Notes under the pieces: model-generated | The model's input: the letters and a program-made list of their open reading frames with translations, nothing else | The model's database searches: none | Told to the model about the DNA's origin: nothing | Assembly (NCBI GenBank): GCA_937975705.1 | Contig: CALJTX010000055.1 | Span: 1 to 19,074, forward strand | Length of the DNA: 19,074 bases | Direction: 5' to 3' | DNA from: an uncultured Flavobacteriia bacterium | GTDB taxonomy: Bacteria; Bacteroidota; Bacteroidia; Flavobacteriales_D; Crocinitomicaceae | Position numbers and translations under genes: made by a program | Part shown: positions 14,569 through 19,074 of the stretch, piece after piece | How positions within the stretch are numbered: position 1 is the first letter of the stretch | Layout of the letters: the number at the start of each line of letters is the position of its first letter

Positions 14569-15786
14569 TTAAACACTGCGATTGGCCAGCAAAATGGGCG
14601 GCTCGCCATCGAAAGGATTGTGGTAGCCAATACTGCGCGCCTCTAAGCCTACTGCCCTCACAACTGCGCGGTCGCCGTAGCGCACGCGGATATGATCGAG
14701 GGCTTTGTAGAGCGCAGGAAAAGCGAGGTCTTGGTCAAAGAGCCGCAGTTGGTGCGCCCCCGAAACCAAAGAGCTGAAGCGAACGCCAATCAGGCGCACC
14801 AGAACGCGCCGCTGATAGAGGCGCTTGAAAAGTTCTTGAACCAAAGGCAAGAGCTCATGGTCGGCGGCGGTATAAGCGATTTGTTGTTGGAGCGTTTGGG
14901 TCTGGAAATCGGCGTAGCGGATCTTGACGGTGACGGTTCCGGTGAGTTTGCCTGCGCGCCGCAACTGAAAAGTGAGGTTTTCTGCCATGGCGGTGAGGAT
15001 GCCGCCGAGCTTGCCAACGTCTATGGTGTCTTGGTGGAAGGTGCGCTCGTTGGAAATAGATTTGCGTTCGTTGTAGGGCTCTACAGGGCTTAGGTCTATG
15101 CCTTGGGCTTTGGACCAAATATTGCGGCCGTTTTCGCCGAGGGCTTGCTCGACAAGCTCCAAGGGTAGCGCTTGTAAGGTGCCGATTCTTTTGACGCCCA
15201 AGCTGCAGAGTGTTTGGTAGGTTTTTGGGCCCACCATCGGGATTTTTTGCACGGAGAGCGGTGCTAAAAACTCTTTTTCAGTGCCGTAATTGATGTGGAG
15301 CTGGTTGTTGGGCTTGGCTTCGCCTGTAGCTACTTTGGAAACCGTTTTGTTTTCGGACAGCCCAAAGGAGATGGGCAAGCCTGTTTCTTGCATGATGCGC
15401 GCGCGCAACTCAGAGGCGTAGGTCCAGATGCCAAAAAAGCGGTCCATGCCAGTGAAGTCTATGTAGAATTCGTCGATGGACATTTTTTCATAGACCGGAA
15501 CAGCTTCTTTGATGACGTCTGTGACGAGTCTGGAAAATTTGCTGTAGGTCTGGGTGTTGCCTTTGATGCAGATGGCTTCAGGGCAGCGCTCTTTGGCCAT
15601 TTTCATGGACATGCCGGAGTGCACGCCAAAGCGCCGGGCCTCATAGCTACAGGAAGCCACTACGCCTCTTTCGCTGGTACCGCCAATGAGAATAGGTTTG
15701 TGGTTGAGGCGGCTGTCTAAGAGGCGCTCACAAGAAACAAAAAAGGTGTCGAGGTCCATATGAACAATCGAACGACGCGTAGCCAT
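14569..15786 (-). CDS. dinB: Y-family DNA polymerase (DinB / Pol IV-like)
   Basis: This 405-aa translesion polymerase keeps all catalytic residues: Asp11 in HMDLDTFF, Asp105 and Glu106 in MSIDEFYID, and the steric-gate phenylalanine Phe16. The HhH motif in the thumb (IPMVGPKTYQTLCSLGVKRIGTL) and the little-finger domain (NERKSISNERTF onward) follow. A canonical beta-clamp binding motif QLRLF is at 346-350. Unlike ImuB, which is a catalytically dead Y-family protein, this one should synthesise DNA itself. It is followed on the same strand by dnaE2, separated by a TAA and ten codons in the same frame. The start ATG at 15786 gives a 10-residue lead before the first catalytic motif. A good promoter lies upstream. 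Confidence 0.95.
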   Translation of the reverse strand: MATRRSIVHMDLDTFFVSCERLLDSRLNHKPILIGGTSERGVVASCSYEARRFGVHSGMSMKMAKERCPEAICIKGNTQTYSKFSRLVTDVIKEAVPVYEKMSIDEFYIDFTGMDRFFGIWTYASELRARIMQETGLPISFGLSENKTVSKVATGEAKPNNQLHINYGTEKEFLAPLSVQKIPMVGPKTYQTLCSLGVKRIGTLQALPLELVEQALGENGRNIWSKAQGIDLSPVEPYNERKSISNERTFHQDTIDVGKLGGILTAMAENLTFQLRRAGKLTGTVTVKIRYADFQTQTLQQQIAYTAADHELLPLVQELFKRLYQRRVLVRLIGVRFSSLVSGAHQLRLFDQDLAFPALYKALDHIRVRYGDRAVVRAVGLEARSIGYHNPFDGEPPILLANRSV

Positions 15787-15838
15787 AGGTACTGTCAGTT
15801 TAAAAGTGAAACAATAAAAGTTCGATTGGTTGGTGTCA

Positions 15839-15871
15839 CAAAATTAAACATATTGACGAATAATTCATCAA
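15839..15871 (-). promoter_or_regulatory. Promoter of dinB-dnaE2 (Bacteroidota type)
   Basis: On the minus strand TAATTTTG (15839-15846) matches TAnnTTTG exactly, and a TTG (15869-15871) lies 22 bases upstream, within the spacing reported for Bacteroidota promoters. The predicted leader to the dinB ATG is about 45-50 bases. It contains the palindrome ACTGTCAGT (15791-15799), a possible operator. Confidence 0.55.
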
Positions 15872-15876
15872 ATAAA

Positions 15877-15943
15877 TGATTAATTTATAATCAAAAGTTA
15901 TCAACAAATAAAAAGCACAAGAAAAGGCACTGACATTGTGTCA
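15877..15943. promoter_or_regulatory. Inverted repeats in the dinB/lemA intergenic region
   Basis: The 215-base gap between the divergent dinB and lemA genes (15787-16001) is A+T-rich and holds no ORF. Two perfect inverted repeats are seen: TGATTA-N5-TAATCA (15877-15893), just upstream of the dinB -33 element, and TGACA-TTG-TGTCA (15931-15943). Further TGTCA copies occur at 15793-15797 and 15834-15838. They are candidate binding sites for a damage-response regulator, but no regulator is encoded nearby. No strong lemA promoter is evident. Confidence 0.35.
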
Positions 15944-16001
15944 TTTTTGTAACTTGGAACACAATTTGCTACGCAGCAACAAACACTTAATTACGTAAAA
16001 A

Positions 16002-16556
16002 ATGAAACCAATTTATGTCGTATTGGCCGCAATAGGCGCCCTACTCCTCTTCCTTTTCTTAGGATACTACAACATGTACAACAAAGCTGTTGGCCTGCAA
16101 GAAGGGCTCGACGAAAAATTTGCCAACGTACAATCGGCCTATCAGCGCAGAGCAGACCTCATTCCAAACTTACTTGAAACGGTCAAAGGTGCTGCACAGA
16201 ACGAAAAAGACATCCTTACTCAAGTAACACAAGCGCGTGCTGGAATTGTTGGTGCCAAAACACCTCAAGACCTCGAACTTATGGGCCGCAAAATCAATAC
16301 AGCCATCAATTTGGCGTATGAAGCGTATCCGCAAATCCGTTCTACTGAAAACTTCAGTCAGTTTCAGAACCAATTAGAAGGTACCGAAAACCGCATCAAA
16401 ACCGAACGCGATCGCTACAACGAGTCTGTCAAGGAATACAACACACATATCCGCGGCTTCTTTGCGCGCTTTTTCTTGAACGGCGAAGAATTCCCAAGAA
16501 AAGAAGGATTTGTAGCTGCTGCAGGCTCAGAAAACGCCCCAAAGGTCAAGTTTTAA
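16002..16556 (+). CDS. lemA: LemA family membrane protein
   Basis: This 184-aa protein has one N-terminal membrane helix (about residues 4-23) and a long helical body typical of LemA. Family motifs include YYNMYNKAVGLQEGLDEKFANVQSAYQRRADLIPNLLETVKG, the LTQVTQARAGIV segment, and STENFSQFQNQLEGTENRIKTERDRYNESVKEYNTHIRGFFARFF. Length is that of the family (about 185 aa). The biochemical role of LemA is not established; it is repeatedly found beside TPM-domain proteins, as here. The TAA shares one base with the next ATG (TAATG), indicating a coupled operon. An A-rich leader precedes the start. Confidence 0.95.
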   Translation: MKPIYVVLAAIGALLLFLFLGYYNMYNKAVGLQEGLDEKFANVQSAYQRRADLIPNLLETVKGAAQNEKDILTQVTQARAGIVGAKTPQDLELMGRKINTAINLAYEAYPQIRSTENFSQFQNQLEGTENRIKTERDRYNESVKEYNTHIRGFFARFFLNGEEFPRKEGFVAAAGSENAPKVKF

Positions 16557-16975
16557 TGCTCAGCAATCTCGAACAACAAAAGGTCTTGGCCAGCATTGCA
16601 GCAGCTGAGGCCACCACCAGTGGCGAACTGCGCGTGCATCTCGAGGCAACATGCCAAATAGATCCCGTTGCACGCGCCGTCGATTTATTTTACGAGCTCG
16701 GTATGCAAGCCACCGAACAACGCAATGGCGTATTGATTTACGTGGCATATGAAACAAAAAATCTAGCCATTATCGGCGATATCGGTATCAATGAATTAGT
16801 TCCAACTGATTTTTGGGATAGCGTTCGCGACATCATGGTGGCAAACTTTAAGAAAGGCCAAATTGCCGAGGGGCTTTGTGCAGCTATAACTGAAGCTGGC
16901 ACACAGCTCGCTCAGTACTTTCCGCCGCAAGCAAACGACCAAAACGAACTGCCCAATCAAATCAGTTTCGGATGA
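16556..16975 (+). CDS. TPM-domain protein without signal peptide
   Basis: This 139-aa protein carries a TPM domain (PF04536-like, about residues 5-115): ATTSGELRVHLEA, AVDLFYELGMQATEQRNGVLIYVAYETKNLAIIGDIGINELVP, and FKKGQIAEGLCAAITEAGTQLAQYFP. There is no signal peptide and no membrane helix, so it is predicted to be cytosolic, in contrast to the next gene. The TPM fold has been linked to phosphatase activity in some plant proteins, but the bacterial role is not established. It overlaps lemA by one base and the following TPM gene by four (ATGA). The tail (about 118-139) is polar and probably disordered. Confidence 0.9.
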   Translation: MLSNLEQQKVLASIAAAEATTSGELRVHLEATCQIDPVARAVDLFYELGMQATEQRNGVLIYVAYETKNLAIIGDIGINELVPTDFWDSVRDIMVANFKKGQIAEGLCAAITEAGTQLAQYFPPQANDQNELPNQISFG

Positions 16976-17742
16976 AAAAATCCATCTGCTTACTACTTGC
17001 ACTAATTGGCTTTGTTCACTTGTTTGCCCAGGTGCCCGAAGCACCTTCGCCTGCGCGCTTGCTCAATAACTTTTCCAATGCGAACATCCTAAGCGCTGAG
17101 GAACAAGCGCAAATTGAGCAGCGCCTAGATCAATTTGAACAAGAGACCAGCAACGAAATATCGATCGTCATTATCGACGACTTAGGCGGAGACGAGCCCT
17201 GGCATTTTGCCACCGAACTCGGCGAAGCTTGGGGCGTTGGTAAAGCCGATAAAGACAACGGCTTGGTATTTTTGATCAAGCCCACCCAAGAAAATGGTGG
17301 TAGGCAAGTTTACTTGGCAGCTGGGCGCGGCTTAGAAGGTGCTATCACCGACCTCACATGTCAGGACATCATTCAGTACGAAATTCTCCCTGAATTCAAG
17401 CAAAACCAATATGCCAATGGCATCAACAAAGCACTAGACGTCTTGTTTGGGCTTGCCAAAGGCGAAATCAACGAAAAAAGTTACCGAAAGCAATTGCACC
17501 AAAATGATTGGGTCAAAGGTGTTTTTGGCTTGCTTGCCATTTTATTTATCCTCTTTTTGATCATCAAGCGCGGAGGCGGCGGTGGCACAACCTTCGGCGG
17601 CAGACGCGGCGGGCCTGGCTTCTTTTATTTTGGCGGCTACGGCGGAGGTTTTGGCGGAGGTTCTTCTGGCGGCGGCGGTGGTGGTTTTGGTGGCTTTGGC
17701 GGCGGAAGCTTTGGCGGCGGCGGTTCTGGGGGTAGTTGGTAA
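16972..17742 (+). CDS. Exported TPM-domain protein with Gly-rich tail (YgcG-like)
   Basis: This 256-aa protein has a signal peptide (residues 1-19, FAQ cleavage), a TPM domain (about 30-165, with LSAEEQAQIEQRLDQFEQETSNEISIVIIDDLGG, WGVGKADKDNGLVFLIKP and YLAAGRGLEGAITD), a single membrane helix (about 182-198) and a low-complexity Gly/Phe/Ser tail (200-256). This is the usual YgcG/YcgG-type arrangement: TPM domain outside the membrane, Gly-rich tail on the other side. It is the third gene of the lemA-TPM-TPM operon. The function is not known; association with LemA suggests an envelope-related complex. A shadow frame through the Gly-rich DNA is not a gene. Confidence 0.92.
   Translation: MKKSICLLLALIGFVHLFAQVPEAPSPARLLNNFSNANILSAEEQAQIEQRLDQFEQETSNEISIVIIDDLGGDEPWHFATELGEAWGVGKADKDNGLVFLIKPTQENGGRQVYLAAGRGLEGAITDLTCQDIIQYEILPEFKQNQYANGINKALDVLFGLAKGEINEKSYRKQLHQNDWVKGVFGLLAILFILFLIIKRGGGGGTTFGGRRGGPGFFYFGGYGGGFGGGSSGGGGGGFGGFGGGSFGGGGSGGSW
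17571..17739 (+). repeat. Low-complexity GGC/GGA-rich coding repeat
   Basis: Irregular repetition of glycine codons (mostly GGC, GGA and GGT) with interspersed Phe and Ser encodes the Gly-rich tail of the exported TPM protein. Units such as GGCGGAGGTTTT recur without a fixed period, so this is a protein low-complexity tract and not a structured DNA array. Confidence 0.8.
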
Positions 17743-17818
17743 TTGAAATCCTATTGAACCCAAATTGAAAAAGAAAGAATAAATTCGCAGCACTGATTTA
17801 CCAAATATCGACTACAAT

Positions 17819-18778
17819 ATGACTACACACATACCAAAATATCTTTTCGCCATCTTTGTTTTCCTCATTTACAACGCTTCGTTTGCCCAACAAATTCAAA
17901 CGGTTGCCTTTTACAATGTAGAAAACTTATTTGATACCATTGACGGCCCCAACGACGACGCCGAATTCTTGCCTAGCGCCGAAAGCAAATGGAATGCGGA
18001 GAAATACGACACCAAACTCCAACACATCCGCCAGGTAATGGCTGCGCTCAATATGCCAATGGTTATGGGCGTTTGTGAGATCGAAAATCGAGGCGTACTT
18101 GAAGATGTCATTGGCCAAGACAAACGCTATGGCATTGTGCACTACGACAGCCCCGACGCGCGCGGCATCGATGTGGCTATGCTGTATCGCAAAGATGTAC
18201 TGCGCTTGAAGTCTTCGGGTAGAATCCGCTTTACACTCCCCGGCGACAGCATCCCAACTTCCCGAGACATCGTTTGGGCGAAATACCAATACAAAAAAGA
18301 ATATTTATACGTCATGGTCAATCACTGGCCGAGCCGCCGCGGAGGTGCAGACGAAAGCGCGGCACGCCGACTCATGGCCGCACAAATGGCGAACCACTTC
18401 ATAGATTCGATTCAAAAGAATGAACCAAAAGCAAAAATCATCTTGATGGGAGATTTAAATGACCACCCTTATGATGCTGCCCCACAATTAATTGCTTCTA
18501 AACTAACTCCGCAAATAACTAAAGAAAGCGGCACATTTGGCGGTTCGTACAACTATAAAAATGAGTGGGACGTTCTCGACCATATTTTTGCATCCTCCAA
18601 TGCCTTTACTGGTAAAATTCAGGTGCAAACCGAAAGTGGAAAAATCCATGATTTCCCCTATTTACTGACCGAATACAAAGGGCAAACCGTTCCGAACAGA
18701 ACCTATGCAGGCCCTAAATATTTAGGCGGTTATTCAGATCACTTACCGGTGTCTATCCAAGTGATTTTACACCCTTAA
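17819..18778 (+). CDS. Secreted endonuclease/exonuclease/phosphatase family protein
   Basis: This 319-aa protein has a signal peptide (residues 1-23, SFA cleavage before Gln) and one EEP (DNase I-like) domain. The metal- and phosphate-binding motifs are intact: FYNVENLFD (Asn33, Glu35), MGVCEIENRGVLEDV, VNHWPSRRGGADESAARR, ILMGDLNDHPYD, and GGYSDHLPVSIQV near the end. Bacteroidota carry many such exported proteins; probable substrates are extracellular DNA or phosphodiesters, used for phosphate or nucleotide scavenging, but the exact substrate cannot be read from sequence. No C-terminal sorting domain is seen. It stands alone, 76 bases after the TPM operon, and its stop overlaps the stop of the convergent gene by four bases (TTAA). 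Confidence 0.92.
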   Translation: MTTHIPKYLFAIFVFLIYNASFAQQIQTVAFYNVENLFDTIDGPNDDAEFLPSAESKWNAEKYDTKLQHIRQVMAALNMPMVMGVCEIENRGVLEDVIGQDKRYGIVHYDSPDARGIDVAMLYRKDVLRLKSSGRIRFTLPGDSIPTSRDIVWAKYQYKKEYLYVMVNHWPSRRGGADESAARRLMAAQMANHFIDSIQKNEPKAKIILMGDLNDHPYDAAPQLIASKLTPQITKESGTFGGSYNYKNEWDVLDHIFASSNAFTGKIQVQTESGKIHDFPYLLTEYKGQTVPNRTYAGPKYLGGYSDHLPVSIQVILHP

Positions 18779-19074
18779 TTGACTTTTATCGGCACGGTTG
18801 TTCTCACAGGTAGCTTTTGCTTGTAGAGAAACTTCTTTTGGGTAGATTCAAAAGGTCTGTAGATAAAATATACTTCGTTGTTGTGCACCCTCACCTTCTC
18901 TACGTAGCGAAAGGCGAGTTTTACTTTTTGCGTGACCACACCCGTCTGTAAATCGAGCAATCCTACATAACAATGCCCCTGCTGTTCAAATACAGCGTAT
19001 ATCTTTCCGGTCTGCCGGTCTTGTTGGAGATTTTTTTGAAAGCCACTTTGTTTGGCTTGGTAATGGTGAAAAAT
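18775..19074 (-). CDS. Partial hypothetical protein, possible beta-propeller C-terminus
   Basis: The minus-strand frame is open from the stop (18775-18777) to the window end, giving 99 residues without a start, so the gene continues beyond 19074. A TTG at 18960 is only an internal codon. The segments GKIYAVFEQQGHCYVGLLDLQTG and YVEKVRVHNNEVYFIYRP have the alternating hydrophobic beta-strand pattern of propeller blades, but no family motif is diagnostic. Function unknown. Confidence 0.6.
   Translation of the reverse strand: MFHHYQAKQSGFQKNLQQDRQTGKIYAVFEQQGHCYVGLLDLQTGVVTQKVKLAFRYVEKVRVHNNEVYFIYRPFESTQKKFLYKQKLPVRTTVPIKVN

Noticed and set aside
14692..15093. 133-codon plus-strand frame inside dinB
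   Set aside because: Antisense to the little-finger region of DinB; high GC makes stop codons rare, so long shadows are expected.
17508..17735. Arg/Trp-rich frame through the Gly-rich tail of the TPM gene
   Set aside because: Plus-one frame of GGC/GGT repeats; low-complexity artefact.
17571..17739. Possible tandem repeat or CRISPR-like array
   Set aside because: Units are irregular, have no spacers and keep the Gly-rich reading frame; this is a coding low-complexity tract.

Overview
The window reads as chromosomal DNA of a member of the Bacteroidota, probably a free-living Flavobacteriia- or Sphingobacteriia-like organism. The evidence is the gene families (a DUF6428-type gene in an ars operon, a GH53 lipoprotein next to GH2, a DinB-DnaE2 pair), starts without Shine-Dalgarno sequences, and promoter-like elements of the Bacteroidota type (TTG, then about 22 nt, then TAnnTTTG). 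I see no rRNA, tRNA, insertion sequence, integrase, phage gene or CRISPR array. Nearly all of the window is coding, with many ATGA and TAATG stop/start overlaps.

Layout. (1) 1-504: the 3' end of katG (catalase-peroxidase), closed by a strong, probably bidirectional terminator at 557-583. (2) 614-2865, minus strand: a compact arsenic operon, arsR > DUF6428-like Cys-rich protein > acr3 > arsC, with a palindromic ArsR-like operator in front of arsR. (3) 2954-4737, minus strand: a sulfide:quinone oxidoreductase followed by a LOG-family nucleotide phosphoribohydrolase, reading toward the ars operon. (4) 4857-11598, plus strand: a 71-aa two-helix membrane protein, then galM, a GH53 endo-galactanase lipoprotein, a GH2 beta-galactosidase, galK and galT. 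Together these form a near-complete route from beta-1,4-galactan to galactose to glucose-1-phosphate and UDP-galactose, but galE and any transporter are absent. (5) 11566-15786, minus strand: an error-prone polymerase pair, dinB followed by a short dnaE2-type alpha subunit, in a markedly GC-richer block. (6) 16002-17742, plus strand: lemA and two TPM-domain genes in an overlapping operon. (7) 17819-18778: a secreted endonuclease/exonuclease/phosphatase-family protein, converging on a partial minus-strand gene that leaves the window at 19074.

How the genes work together. The ars operon should sense As(III) (ArsR), reduce As(V) (ArsC) and export As(III) (Acr3); the DUF6428-like protein has seven cysteines, four of them in a C-terminal CC-x5-CC tail, and could bind arsenite. 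The galactan operon is a clear example of gene order following pathway order: GH53 cuts galactan, GH2 removes galactose, GalM interconverts anomers, GalK phosphorylates, GalT exchanges onto UDP. The dinB-dnaE2 pair resembles the ImuB-DnaE2 mutasome, except that the Y-family partner keeps its catalytic residues while the PHP domain of the alpha subunit has lost key metal ligands.

I found no obviously new defence or mobile system. The points most worth following up are the Cys-tailed DUF6428-like protein, the 12-base homopolymer inside acr3, the palindrome between sqr and the galactan operon, and the active-DinB variant of the mutasome cassette with repeated TGTCA half-sites upstream.
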